NCBI GenBank assembly: GCA_046538735.1 | Contig: JBKHII010000004.1 | Location: 1-64,000 of the forward strand | Direction of reading: 5' to 3' | Length of the DNA: 64,000 nt | Source: SLST01 sp046538735 | GTDB lineage: Bacteria; Spirochaetota; Spirochaetia; DSM-27196; SLST01 | Shown here: positions 34,337 to 42,401 of the stretch, piece after piece | Position numbering within the stretch: the first letter of the stretch is position 1 | Layout: every line of letters starts with the position of its first letter | Position numbers and translations under genes: made by a program | Notes under the pieces: generated by a model | The model's input: only the letters and a program-made list of their open reading frames with translations | Database searches by the model: none | What the model was told of the DNA's origin: nothing

Positions 34337-34729
34337 TTACTTGGCTTTTCTGTACTTGGACAGCCGGCTGTAGTGCTGCGCAAGCGCCAGTCCGGTCGAA
34401 TCGAGTGAGGCCCGAAACTCCTCGAGATCCATTGTGGGCAGCTCCAGGCTGTCTATCAAGATGACATTCTCTTCCTCGATCGCATAGGCCCCGTGGACCA
34501 TTTCTCCGTTCAGTCGAAGCAGCTCTTCGAAGAACGCCTCACGGTCCTCGGTCGGCACCTCCATGACTTTCGCCCGTAGCGTCACGAGATCGTCCTGAAC
34601 GTAGACGACGACCGATGAGAGGCCGTTCGCTTCGTCGGAGACGACCCAGAGGTTCTCACCGACTTCCTCGTACACCAGCTCGAGATTGATGAAGAAACCC
34701 TCGAGCTTCTCTTTGGCTGACGTTGACAT
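34337..34729 (-). CDS. YbjN-like (type III chaperone fold) small protein
   Basis: A 130-residue acidic protein of the YbjN/CesT-like alpha-beta fold (LEGFFINLELVYEEVGENLWVVSD, then VVVYVQDDLVTLRAKV and REAFFEELLRLNGEMVHGAYAIEEE). Family members bind partner proteins; no enzyme motif is visible. Two adjacent ATGs (34732 and 34729) are possible; I prefer 34729, with AGGAG seven bases upstream. It lies between the STAS gene and pspA on the same strand with short gaps (52 and 11 bases), so all three are probably one transcript. Confidence 0.72.
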   Translation of the reverse strand: MSTSAKEKLEGFFINLELVYEEVGENLWVVSDEANGLSSVVVYVQDDLVTLRAKVMEVPTEDREAFFEELLRLNGEMVHGAYAIEEENVILIDSLELPTMDLEEFRASLDSTGLALAQHYSRLSKYRKAK

Positions 34730-34781
34730 CATGCGGCTCCTAGCTCTGCAAACCATCGGATGCCGTGATCGGCACCCGCAT

Positions 34782-35333
34782 CTATCCGAGGAAAACCTGC
34801 CCGGCGGTATCGATCGCGAGAATCGTCTTGCACTCCGAACAGCGGAAACGACCCGCCTTTGTTGCCTTGAGTTTCTTCCCGCAGATCGGGCACTTGAAGA
34901 TCTTCGGGAAGACATCCGAACGCTGCGTGGTTCCGCCCTTGGAGAAGAACTCCACGGCCTCATCCAGGCTGTCCTTGATGTTGAAGAACTGCGAGAATCC
35001 GAGCAACTGGAAAACCTCGTAGACCTTGGGTTGGATCTCGAGCAGGACGAGGTCGCCGCCGCGTGGCCGTACGGACTTGAGAAACGCGGTGAACGAACCG
35101 ATGCCGGTGCTGGAAACATAGTTCAGCCCGGCGCAATGAAAGATCAGCCGCGTGAACCCGACTTCGATCGCACGATTCACCCGTTTCTGGAAGAAGTTAC
35201 TGTTGTAGGTATCAATATAGCCGGTGAGAAACAGAACGAGACCGCCCTCCACGTTGTCTATCTGCTGGAGTTTGATTTTCAGGCTGTCGTCTTTCTCTTC
35301 GTCAAACCCTGCGACGATATCGTTGTTGGCCAT
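34782..35333 (-). CDS. STAS-domain protein with C-terminal zinc ribbon
   Basis: A 183-residue protein: residues about 17-130 form a STAS domain of the anti-sigma-factor-antagonist type, with the phosphorylatable Ser in NYVSSTGIGSF (Ser74/75), and residues 145-172 form a zinc ribbon with Cys148, Cys151, Cys165 and Cys168. STAS antagonists are controlled by a serine kinase and phosphatase in partner-switching systems; neither is in the window. The zinc ribbon fusion is unusual and could tether it to a partner or nucleic acid. Strong ribosome-binding site GAAGGAGA, and a TTGACA promoter about 60 bases upstream. Confidence 0.85.
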   Translation of the reverse strand: MANNDIVAGFDEEKDDSLKIKLQQIDNVEGGLVLFLTGYIDTYNSNFFQKRVNRAIEVGFTRLIFHCAGLNYVSSTGIGSFTAFLKSVRPRGGDLVLLEIQPKVYEVFQLLGFSQFFNIKDSLDEAVEFFSKGGTTQRSDVFPKIFKCPICGKKLKATKAGRFRCSECKTILAIDTAGQVFLG

Positions 35334-35391
35334 GGTTCTCCTTCGGATCCCGAACGTGGGCGGGTCGGTTTTTACATATTTGCCCGATCAC

Positions 35392-35420
35392 ATATTATGA
35401 GAGCGCCCGGGCTTTGTCAA
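35392..35420 (-). promoter_or_regulatory. Promoter of the STAS-YbjN-pspA cluster
   Basis: On the minus strand a perfect TTGACA is followed after 17 bases by TAATAT. The leader would be about 50 bases and carries a good ribosome-binding site, unlike the leaderless genes. Confidence 0.6.
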
Positions 35421-35502
35421 ACTTCGCGCTCGTGGGCCGAGACCTTCGAATCTACCACGGAACTGTCCTGCTCTCCGGGTACAGAGTGGTCAAAGCCGAC
35501 GG

Positions 35503-35531
35503 TTCACACAGCCGTATGCCGCTGCTATACT
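35503..35531 (+). promoter_or_regulatory. Promoter of the exported-protein gene at 35552
   Basis: TTCACA (35503-35508), a 17-base spacer and TATACT (35526-35531) match the sigma-70 consensus well. A leader of about 13 bases contains AAGGAGG. Confidence 0.65.
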
Positions 35532-35551
35532 GGAAAAAGCAAGGAGGCGCT

Positions 35552-36049
35552 GTGCGAAAGGCCGTCCAACTACTGCTCGTTGTCTTGATGGTCGCTTCAG
35601 GGCTCCCCGGATTCGCCCAGGAGACTCCTTCCCCGGTGACCCCCGATCAATTCGAGCGCGTCATCAACTTCGCCGATTCGATCCAGACGCTCTCCGAGCT
35701 CGTCCAGGAGCAGCGGTTCGACGAGATCGATCTCTCCCGCTATTTCATCCTCAAAGGAACGGTCGCCTCCACTCAGGTCTACAGTCCCGATCCGGAAACC
35801 TTCCAGGCCATGATCGAGCTCGTGTCGAGCCGGTGGGTGGGACTCGAAGAGATCGAGGTTCATCGCATCTTCATCCTGGTGGACGACCCAAGCTACGCAC
35901 CGCGTCTTCCCGAACGCCTACCTCGCGACCCCGGGCCGCAGATCATCCGGCCGAACCAGGAGCTGCTCGTGATCGGGCCCTTTGAAGGCTACGGAGAGCT
36001 CGAACCGGACGTGTTGGTGCCCGTCGTGCGAGCCGTCAGGATACGGTAG
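35552..36049 (+). CDS. Small exported protein, unknown function
   Basis: A 165-residue protein with a signal peptide (VRKAVQLLLVVLMVASGLPGFAQ, cleavage near residue 23) and a mixed alpha-beta mature part without recognised motifs. I start at the GTG at 35552 because AAGGAGG lies four bases upstream and a TTCACA-17-TATACT promoter precedes it; an earlier in-frame start would lie upstream of that promoter. The C-terminal half (QELLVIGPFEGYGELEPDVLVPVVRAVRI) suggests a small beta domain. It converges on the sigma-54 activator gene with a gap of 5 bases. Confidence 0.72.
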   Translation: MRKAVQLLLVVLMVASGLPGFAQETPSPVTPDQFERVINFADSIQTLSELVQEQRFDEIDLSRYFILKGTVASTQVYSPDPETFQAMIELVSSRWVGLEEIEVHRIFILVDDPSYAPRLPERLPRDPGPQIIRPNQELLVIGPFEGYGELEPDVLVPVVRAVRIR

Positions 36050-36054
36050 CACCA

Positions 36055-37191
36055 CTACCCGAGCGTCAGGTCCCGTGCGCGGATCACCTTCCCCGTCGCG
36101 TCTATCATCGCCCGACAGACGACGTTCCGAAGCTCACGCACATTCCCAGGCCACGCGTACTCGGAGAGATACTCGAGCGCGTCCGCCGCGAATCGCTCGG
36201 CGCTGGAGCTCACTCCCTCTCCCGCGAGGCGACTCATCAGATGGGGAACGAGAATCGGGATGTCCTCCCGACGGTCGCGCAGCGGCGCTACCTCGATCCG
36301 CAAGACGTCTATCCGGTAGTAGAGATCGTCTCTGAACCGGCCCTCCTCGCGCAGGCGGCGAAGGTCGCAGTTCGTCGCCACGACGATTCGTGCGCTCGTG
36401 CGCCGCGGGTGGGTGCCGCCGACCCGGTGGTAGGTGCCCGTCTCGAGCACCCGGAGCAGCTTCACCTGCGCCTGAGGGTTCAGCTCGCCAATCTCGTCGA
36501 GGAAGAGCGTGCCGGCGTTGGCCAGCTCGAAAGCCCCGGGTCGGCATACCGCACCCGTGTACGCGCCCTTCTCCGTCCCGAAGAGCTCGGACTCGAACAA
36601 GGTATCCGGAAAGGCGCCGCAGTTGCGCGCTTCGAACGGCCCGGCGGACATCGCCGAGAGACTGTGGATCGCTCTCGCAACGAGCTCCTTCCCGACGCCG
36701 CTCTCGCCGGTGATGATCACCGGCGCCGCCTGCTGCGCAACCCGACGGATCCCGCTGCGGAGCTCCAGCATGCACGAGCTCGATCCAACGATGTCCGGTA
36801 CCGCGAGATGCGCGTCCACCGAAACGGATCGCTGCTGGCGCGCGAGGGCGCGCGTCACGGCGTGGTGAAGATCGCGGTCACGGAGGGGGTGCGCGAGCAC
36901 GTCGCACGCGCCTCTTTGAACGGCGTCCACGACGCGTCGCAGGTTGACCGATCCGATCATGGCAACGACCGAAGAGCAACCGGCGCCGAGGCTCATTTCG
37001 CCGAGCAGACCCATCGAATCGCACGCCTCGTCGTCCACGTTCAGAAAGACGACGTCGGGGGCGTGCTCCCGAACGTAGTCCATCGCCAGTCCCAGATGCT
37101 CGTAGTGCTCGACTCGATGCGTGGTTCCCAGAAGATGACTGATCACGCGATAGGACGTCCTCTCGGTATCAATTACGACCATCTGAGCCAC
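36055..37191 (-). CDS. Sigma-54-dependent activator with degenerate receiver and no Fis-type DNA-binding domain
   Basis: A 378-residue enhancer-binding-type regulator. Residues about 4-120 fold like a receiver but Asn51 replaces the phospho-acceptor Asp (VVFLNVDD). The AAA+ domain (about 140-375) has Walker A GESGVGKE, the sigma-54-contact loop as GAYTGA (usually GAFTGA), Walker B LFLDEIGEL and the sensor segment WPGNVRELRN. It stops shortly after that, with no C-terminal Fis helix-turn-helix, so it cannot bind enhancer DNA in the usual way. The GTG at 37191 has GGAG seven bases upstream; an ATG at 37182 is an alternative. Confidence 0.85.
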   Translation of the reverse strand: MAQMVVIDTERTSYRVISHLLGTTHRVEHYEHLGLAMDYVREHAPDVVFLNVDDEACDSMGLLGEMSLGAGCSSVVAMIGSVNLRRVVDAVQRGACDVLAHPLRDRDLHHAVTRALARQQRSVSVDAHLAVPDIVGSSSCMLELRSGIRRVAQQAAPVIITGESGVGKELVARAIHSLSAMSAGPFEARNCGAFPDTLFESELFGTEKGAYTGAVCRPGAFELANAGTLFLDEIGELNPQAQVKLLRVLETGTYHRVGGTHPRRTSARIVVATNCDLRRLREEGRFRDDLYYRIDVLRIEVAPLRDRREDIPILVPHLMSRLAGEGVSSSAERFAADALEYLSEYAWPGNVRELRNVVCRAMIDATGKVIRARDLTLG

Positions 37192-37210
37192 GAAAAAACT
37201 CCAGCAGCCG

Positions 37211-37239
37211 AGACTACTACGGGATGCGGTACCGGTCAA
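37211..37239 (-). promoter_or_regulatory. Promoter of the sigma-54 activator gene
   Basis: On the minus strand TTGACC and TAGTCT are separated by 17 bases; the leader of about 13 bases includes the GGAG ribosome-binding site. Confidence 0.45.
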
Positions 37240-37284
37240 GGAAACTACGTATATCCATACGTAATTTCCTGCATGAATTCTCCC

Positions 37285-37314
37285 TTGCGCGGCTCACCGT
37301 CCAGCGAGTAAGCT
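37285..37314 (+). promoter_or_regulatory. Promoter of fxsA
   Basis: TTGCGC (37285-37290), an 18-base spacer and TAAGCT (37309-37314). The -10 ends 5 bases before the ATG at 37320, the tightest spacing in the window. Confidence 0.45.
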
Positions 37315-37319
37315 CTCGT

Positions 37320-37766
37320 ATGGATCGCCGGCCCCTGCTCTACGGCCTCGTCAACTCGGACACGATGCTTCGGGCGATGCTTGCAGGGCTGCTTGTTGCG
37401 CTCCTGCTGCTCGCGGACGGGTACGTCCTCGTACTCCTCTCGCGGCGCCTCGGAATCTACCTTCTCCTCGCGTGCGCGGCCTCAACCGGACTGGTCGGCA
37501 TACTGGTGATTGCATCCGCCCACCGAGCGGAGATCGATTCAATGCGCGCCGCCGTGGGTTCGGGCGACTATCCGCAACGCCAGTTCCGCCGGTTGATACC
37601 GCTCGCGACGTCCGCCGCGCTGCTCCTGATACCCGGCTTCGTCACGGACACACTCGGTGTGCTACTCCTCGTTCGACCGGTCGGCTGGGTCGTGGGCGCG
37701 TTGATCGAACGTCGATATCGGGACAGATTCCGAACCCTCTACGAGCATCTGCGAGTTCACCACTGA
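37320..37766 (+). CDS. fxsA: FxsA-family membrane protein
   Basis: A 148-residue inner-membrane protein with about four helices. The family signature is clear: LIPGFVTDTLGVLLLVRPVG near residues 102-121, matching the PGFxTDxxG segment of FxsA, whose overproduction relieves phage exclusion by F plasmids; the normal role is unknown. The first helices (LAGLLVALLLLADGYVLVLL) follow a short cytoplasmic start. Start chosen at the ATG at 37320, five bases after a TAAGCT -10 box. Convergent with the WecG-like gene, 19 bases apart. Confidence 0.8.
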   Translation: MDRRPLLYGLVNSDTMLRAMLAGLLVALLLLADGYVLVLLSRRLGIYLLLACAASTGLVGILVIASAHRAEIDSMRAAVGSGDYPQRQFRRLIPLATSAALLLIPGFVTDTLGVLLLVRPVGWVVGALIERRYRDRFRTLYEHLRVHH

Positions 37767-37785
37767 GCCGAACGCCGGAAACGGC

Positions 37786-38544
37786 CTACAGACGGAAGAG
37801 CTTGAAGATACCGAGCGTGAGCAGGAACCAGAGATAGACGAAGAGCCTGAGCCCGCGCCACGGTCTGCGAAGCAGATCGGGAACGAAGTCGAGACCCCGT
37901 TTGAACGCGGTGCGGGATCCGCGGGCGCGCCGCTCCGAGAAGATATCGAATACCTCCGACGAGTAGAGAAACACGCTCGGACTGAGCCGCGAGCGATGAC
38001 GCGCCACCCACCGGTCGCCGCCGGGAGCGCCGGCACCCACGAGGACAAAGTCGGGATTCGCTTTGCGAATCGCGGTGATGATATCCGGTTCAACGTGCTT
38101 CCCGTAGTAGCCGGTGTACCGCCCAACGAAGCGGAGCCCCGGAAACGTCTCGCGCAGGTTCTGCTCGACTGTCCGGAGCGCCGGCGCCGAGCCGCCGAGC
38201 AGATACACCGAACGGCTGCGCTGCTCGAGCGCGCCGAGAACACGGATCACGAAGTCGAACGGCATGTAGCGATGGGGACGCCGTCTGCGAAGGAAGCGCG
38301 CGGCGAACACGATGCTCTTTGAGACGGGAATGACGAGATCGGCGTCACGCAGACAGGCGCGATACGAACGGTCGCGGCGGGCGCGCATGAAGTCCCACCA
38401 CCGGATGAGCGCGATCTGAGCCACGCCGTCCTTCGCAACGAGATCATCGATTGCCGAGGATAACTGCTCCTCGTCCAATACGTCGACCGCAACACGCATG
38501 ACGTCGAGTCGCCGTACGTCCGTTACGGACTTGCCGGTTGCCAC
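37786..38544 (-). CDS. WecG/TagA/CpsF-family glycosyltransferase
   Basis: A 252-residue GT26-family transferase, which adds N-acetylmannosamine or a related sugar to lipid-linked intermediates in surface polysaccharide synthesis. Typical segments: RDADLVIPVSKSIVFAARFL, FDFVIRVLGALEQRSRSVYLLGG, GYYG and VGAGAPGGDRWVARH, with a hydrophobic C-terminal tail (LFVYLWFLLTLGIFKLF) for membrane attachment. The GTG at 38544 overlaps rsmE by 22 bases and has GGAG nine bases upstream; a later ATG at 38499 lacks one. Third gene of protease-rsmE-wecG. Confidence 0.85.
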   Translation of the reverse strand: MATGKSVTDVRRLDVMRVAVDVLDEEQLSSAIDDLVAKDGVAQIALIRWWDFMRARRDRSYRACLRDADLVIPVSKSIVFAARFLRRRRPHRYMPFDFVIRVLGALEQRSRSVYLLGGSAPALRTVEQNLRETFPGLRFVGRYTGYYGKHVEPDIITAIRKANPDFVLVGAGAPGGDRWVARHRSRLSPSVFLYSSEVFDIFSERRARGSRTAFKRGLDFVPDLLRRPWRGLRLFVYLWFLLTLGIFKLFRL

Positions 38545-39302
38545 TGGGCACGCTCCAGTATGAGAATTCGAATCGCAGCGGCTGCGAAGAGCCCCGCGCT
38601 CTCTGCGCGCAACACCTGCGGACCGAGCCAGAGCGACGAGAAACCCGCGCGAAGAAGGTAATCGACTTCCGGAGGCGAGAACCCGCCTTCCGGGCCGACA
38701 ACGAGCTCGATCGCTCTCGGAACCTCGCCAAGATAGCCGTGAAGCGAGGTCTGTGCAAGGGGCTCGGGATGGAGAAACAAGGATAGCGCCGACGCCGAGG
38801 GTTGAACGCGCCCGAGCGACTCCGGCTCGAGCACCCGCGCCGGCTGTCCGGCGCCGCTTTGTTGCACCGCCTCACGGGCGATGCGCTGCCACCGATCAAG
38901 TCGCGCGCCGCCGCCCTCGGGGCGAACGATGGTTCGCTCGGTCACGATGGGCACGACGGTCGTCACGCCCGCCTGCACGAGCTGCCGGAGCGGCTCGTCG
39001 AACTTGCGCCCCTTCGGGATCGCCTGGTACAGCGTGACAGGAGGAAGGTCGACGACCGTTCCGAGCCCGACCGCGGGCTCGCCGTCGTCATCCGAGTCGG
39101 CCGGCTCGTCCAACCGAATGAGAAAGCGGTCCCCTGCATCGTCCACGACGCAACCGGTCCACCGACGAGCCGCGTCGTCCAGCACCGGGAAGGTATCGCC
39201 GGGGCCCAGGCGAAGGACGCGGGCGAGGTAGTGGTGGTCCTCGCCCGCGATCTCGACCTGCTCCCCCGCGCTGCGCTCGCCCGACAGCAGCAGTTGCCGC
39301 AT
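38523..39302 (-). CDS. rsmE: 16S rRNA (uracil-1498-N3)-methyltransferase
   Basis: RsmE, 259 residues, methylates N3 of U1498 in 16S rRNA using S-adenosylmethionine. The N-terminal PUA-like domain is followed by a SPOUT knot with the signatures VVGPEGGFSPPEVD and LGPQVLRAESAG. The start codon shares a base with the stop of the upstream protease gene (TGATG), and the gene overlaps the WecG-like gene at its end, so three functionally unrelated genes are translationally linked. Confidence 0.95.
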   Translation of the reverse strand: MRQLLLSGERSAGEQVEIAGEDHHYLARVLRLGPGDTFPVLDDAARRWTGCVVDDAGDRFLIRLDEPADSDDDGEPAVGLGTVVDLPPVTLYQAIPKGRKFDEPLRQLVQAGVTTVVPIVTERTIVRPEGGGARLDRWQRIAREAVQQSGAGQPARVLEPESLGRVQPSASALSLFLHPEPLAQTSLHGYLGEVPRAIELVVGPEGGFSPPEVDYLLRAGFSSLWLGPQVLRAESAGLFAAAAIRILILERAQWQPASP

Positions 39303-40759
39303 CAGCGCCGCGAGACCTCACCGGCGCGCAGCAATCGCACCGCATCCTGAAGCACTTCGTCGAACTCCAGGTCGTATACCATCTGAACGTTCTGCTGCCG
39401 GTTGATCTCGTCGCGAATCGTGATCTCGATCCATCGGTCGCGAAGATCGAACCCGTCGTCCTGGAGCTCCTCCACGAACGCGTCGATCTCCGCCTCGGTC
39501 GCCTGGAGATTCGCGGTCACCCATTCACCCACGCGGTTGCTCGTGATGAGCTGGGCGTACTCGTCCGCCTCATCTTCCGTGAGCTTCGGGGGTTCCACGA
39601 CGAGATCGGGATCCACGCCGGCCTCGTCGATGTACCTGCCGCTGGGCAGGTAGTAGCGCGACATCGTCAACCGGAAGCCGCCGTTGCCGATCTGGCGGAC
39701 CTGCTGCACGCTACCCTTTCCGTAAGTCGTCTGGCCCACGAGATAGGCGCGGTCGCGGTCCTGCAGCGTCCCGGCGAGAATCTCTGCGGCGCTCGCGGAG
39801 CCGCCGTCGATGAGGACGACGATCGGAAGATCGTCGTCCACGGCGATCCCACGGTCGGCGGTAAACCGTTCGTTCTCCCCCGGGACGCGACCGGACGTGC
39901 CCACGATCGTGCCGCGCTCGAAGAAGAGATCCGCAACGTCCACGACGCTGTCCAGAACGCCACCGGGATTCGAGCGCAGGTCGATGATCATGCTCTCGAA
40001 GTCGTTGGATTCAAAGAAGTCGATCGCTTCCAGCACGCGCTCCTCGGTTCGCGGAGTGAACTGGATGATGCGCAGGAAACCGATCTCGCCCGGAATCATC
40101 TCGAACTTCACCGTGGGTACCTCGATGATCGCGCGCTCGAGCGTGAGCGGGAATTCCGCCCGCGACCCGCGCCGAATACGAATCGTGACCTCGGTGCCCG
40201 GGGTGCCGCGCAGTTGATTCACGACTTCGTCTATCGTGAGGCCGTTGGTACTCGTGAACTCCTCGTCCGACTCGTCGCGTATGCCCACGATGAGGTCGCC
40301 GGCTCGCACGCCGGCTCGAAAGGCGGGTGTATCCTCGATCGGGGAGACGACCTCTACGAACCCGGCGGCCTCGTCGTCCTCCTCGGTCTGCTCCTTGGCG
40401 ATGTACATGCCCACGCCGCCGAACTCTCCGGCGGTCGTATCGGTGAGCGCGCGCATTTCGTCGGCGTCCAGGTATGCCGAGTACGGATCGTCCAGACTCT
40501 CGAAGAGGCCTTCGAGCGCTCCTTCGAGCAAGACGTCGGGATCCACCTCTTCAACGTAGTTCTGCTGCACGAACCGAAGGACGCTCTCGAACACGTCCAC
40601 AATGCGGTCGGTTTCCGAATGTTGTTGCGCGAAGACGTTCGGGGCGAACGCAACGGCGAGAACGGCCGTGATGAGCACGACCGAAACGGTGCCCCACACC
40701 GCCCGTTCACGCAGTTTCCGCCTGTGCGTTGCCTCATTCCCTGATTGATCGTATGCCAT
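39302..40759 (-). CDS. S41-family C-terminal processing protease (CtpA-like)
   Basis: A 485-residue periplasmic protease anchored by an N-terminal segment (residues about 17-40). A PDZ domain lies at about 100-185 (GVGMYIAKEQTEED, FRAGVRAGDLIVGI), followed by the S41 domain with the catalytic Ser near residue 321 (DGGSASAAEI) and Lys near 346 (YGKGSVQ). Such proteases trim C-termini of envelope proteins. I start at the ATG at 40759, behind a TATACT box, rather than the earlier start at 40792. It leads the rsmE-wecG operon and is divergent from the gene at 40833. Confidence 0.93.
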   Translation of the reverse strand: MAYDQSGNEATHRRKLRERAVWGTVSVVLITAVLAVAFAPNVFAQQHSETDRIVDVFESVLRFVQQNYVEEVDPDVLLEGALEGLFESLDDPYSAYLDADEMRALTDTTAGEFGGVGMYIAKEQTEEDDEAAGFVEVVSPIEDTPAFRAGVRAGDLIVGIRDESDEEFTSTNGLTIDEVVNQLRGTPGTEVTIRIRRGSRAEFPLTLERAIIEVPTVKFEMIPGEIGFLRIIQFTPRTEERVLEAIDFFESNDFESMIIDLRSNPGGVLDSVVDVADLFFERGTIVGTSGRVPGENERFTADRGIAVDDDLPIVVLIDGGSASAAEILAGTLQDRDRAYLVGQTTYGKGSVQQVRQIGNGGFRLTMSRYYLPSGRYIDEAGVDPDLVVEPPKLTEDEADEYAQLITSNRVGEWVTANLQATEAEIDAFVEELQDDGFDLRDRWIEITIRDEINRQQNVQMVYDLEFDEVLQDAVRLLRAGEVSRR

Positions 40760-40767
40760 GCAGCTCA

Positions 40768-40773
40768 AGTATA
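40768..40773 (-). promoter_or_regulatory. -10 box TATACT abutting the CtpA-like gene
   Basis: On the minus strand TATACT ends 8 bases before the ATG at 40759. The -35 hexamer at 17 bases is TAGAAT, weak. It lies back to back with the promoter at 40797-40825. Confidence 0.45.
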
Positions 40774-40796
40774 CTGTCACTCGATTGTACATTCTA

Positions 40797-40825
40797 TTGA
40801 CCGCGGCCTACTCGCGCCGTACACT
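40797..40825 (+). promoter_or_regulatory. Promoter of the MinD-FapA-lgt operon
   Basis: TTGACC (40797-40802), a 17-base spacer and TACACT (40820-40825). The -10 ends 7 bases before the ATG at 40833, so the message should start at the AUG. With the divergent box it packs two promoters and two start codons into 75 bases. Confidence 0.65.
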
Positions 40826-40832
40826 CCGCCGC

Positions 40833-41258
40833 ATGGGTGGACACCGTATCGCCATGATAGGAGGGGGCGTCTGGAGCCTCTTCCGATTCGTCGTCGTCAC
40901 CCTGCTCGTCCTACGGCTCGTCCCTGAGGATCCGCTCTTCAGGCACAATGTGCTCTGGGTCGGCGCGCCGGCGCTGGTGATCACTGCGCTCTTCCTGGGA
41001 AGCGCATTCTTCCGGCACGCGGCGCGGCACTACGTGCCGCTGCTTCGGATCGGCATGCTGATCGCCGCAGTCACGGACGCCATCGTCGTTCTCACGGGCA
41101 GCTACGTGCCCGCCGCCGAGCGCGCCGGAATAGCTGTGGGCGAGGTATCGCGCCTCATCTTCATTATCACGTATGGGATTCTGGCGGTCGACTTGCTCAT
41201 CTTCGCGGGCCTGATATCATATGGAGACATGGAGCGAACGCGCGGGGAGGCGGAGTAG
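40833..41258 (+). CDS. Small integral membrane protein, unknown function
   Basis: A 141-residue protein with four predicted membrane helices (about 16-32, 43-63, 71-92 and 104-126) and short charged ends. No family recognised. I start at the ATG at 40833 because a complete promoter ends 7 bases before it; an earlier ATG in frame would lie upstream of that promoter. The stop overlaps the GTG of the MinD-like gene by one base (TAGTG), so the two are coupled. Its constant position beside a MinD-like ATPase would make it a candidate membrane partner. Confidence 0.7.
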   Translation: MGGHRIAMIGGGVWSLFRFVVVTLLVLRLVPEDPLFRHNVLWVGAPALVITALFLGSAFFRHAARHYVPLLRIGMLIAAVTDAIVVLTGSYVPAAERAGIAVGEVSRLIFIITYGILAVDLLIFAGLISYGDMERTRGEAE

Positions 41259-42397
41259 TGCAGATTCTCCCGATTGCGAGCGGGAAAGGCGGAGTCGGCA
41301 AGTCGCTTCTGGCGGCGAACCTCGCGATCGTCCTTTCGCGAGCAGGTAAGGACGTCGTTCTCGCGGACCTCGATTTCGGAGGATCGAACCTCCACCTCAT
41401 TCTCGGCGTGCGCGGCGTGAGCGCGGGCGTGGGCGCGGTCGTCAACAACCCGGACGTCGACTTTGCGGACGTGGTCCTGGAGACCGAGTACGAGAATCTC
41501 CGGTTCATTCCGGGCGACGGCGAGATCCCGGGAATCGCCAACCTGGGAGCGGGACAGAAGCGAAAGCTGATCCGACGCCTCCGGTCGCTCGAAGCGGATT
41601 ATCTGGTCCTGGACCTGGGAGCCGGGACGAGCTACAACGTGATGGACTTCTTCCTGCTGTCACGGCAGGGCATCGTCGTAACCACGCCTACCCCCACGGC
41701 GCTCGTGAACGCGTACCTCTGCATCAAGAACGCGCTCTTCCGCCTGCTGAACACATCGTTCAAGCGGGGAAGCGACGCGGATCAGGCGCTGAAGCAGATC
41801 ACGAAGGACACCGAGCATCTGCAGCGTGTCTATCTGCCCGACCTCGTGTCGCGCCTGGAGAAGTTCGACCCGGAGAGCGTGGCGCGATACCGCACCACGG
41901 CGGGCATGTTCCGGCCACGACTCGTGCTCAACATGCTGGACGACCCGAAGGATGCGGACAAGGTGACGCGGCTTCGCCACAGTTGCTCCCAGTACCTGGG
42001 TCTCGAGCTCGAGCATCTCGGCGTCATGTATCGTGACGATCTGCAGGACATCTCGCTCGGAGCACGTCTCCCAATCGTGCTGTACAAGCCGAACAGCGTT
42101 CTGTCGCAGGCGATCTTCCGCATCGGAGACAAGATCATGGAGCTCGCTTCCGAGGACGAGGAGGGCTGGTTCAGCTCGGACGAGAGCTTCGAAGTCGCGG
42201 AGGCGGAAGCGGAAGCCGACTTCGAGATCAAGAGCGACTACGTGAATGAGCTGCTCCATACGGGGGCGCTCAGCCACGGAGATCTGCTCGAGACCGTGAA
42301 GTCGCAGCAGATCGAGATCAACCAGCTCAGAAAACAAAACGACCTCCTGAAAGCGAAACTCGTGAAAGCGGCGAACCAGGGGTTCGACGTTCGGTAA
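41258..42397 (+). CDS. MinD/FlhG-family ATPase with C-terminal extension
   Basis: A 379-residue ParA/MinD-type P-loop ATPase. The deviant Walker A GKGGVGKS is at residues 9-16, the switch I segment LADLDFGGSNLHLILG at about 35-50, Walker B LVLDLGAGTSYNVMDFF at about 115, as in FlhG-type proteins that control flagellar number or polar placement. The last about 70 residues are acidic and end in a coiled coil (DLLETVKSQQIEINQLRKQN) where MinD would have its membrane-targeting helix. It begins at the GTG at 41258 with GGGGAGG upstream and is followed by the FapA-like gene after 4 bases. Role in flagellar or chromosome positioning is inferred. Confidence 0.85.
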   Translation: MQILPIASGKGGVGKSLLAANLAIVLSRAGKDVVLADLDFGGSNLHLILGVRGVSAGVGAVVNNPDVDFADVVLETEYENLRFIPGDGEIPGIANLGAGQKRKLIRRLRSLEADYLVLDLGAGTSYNVMDFFLLSRQGIVVTTPTPTALVNAYLCIKNALFRLLNTSFKRGSDADQALKQITKDTEHLQRVYLPDLVSRLEKFDPESVARYRTTAGMFRPRLVLNMLDDPKDADKVTRLRHSCSQYLGLELEHLGVMYRDDLQDISLGARLPIVLYKPNSVLSQAIFRIGDKIMELASEDEEGWFSSDESFEVAEAEAEADFEIKSDYVNELLHTGALSHGDLLETVKSQQIEINQLRKQNDLLKAKLVKAANQGFDVR

Positions 42398-42401
42398 GGC
42401 A

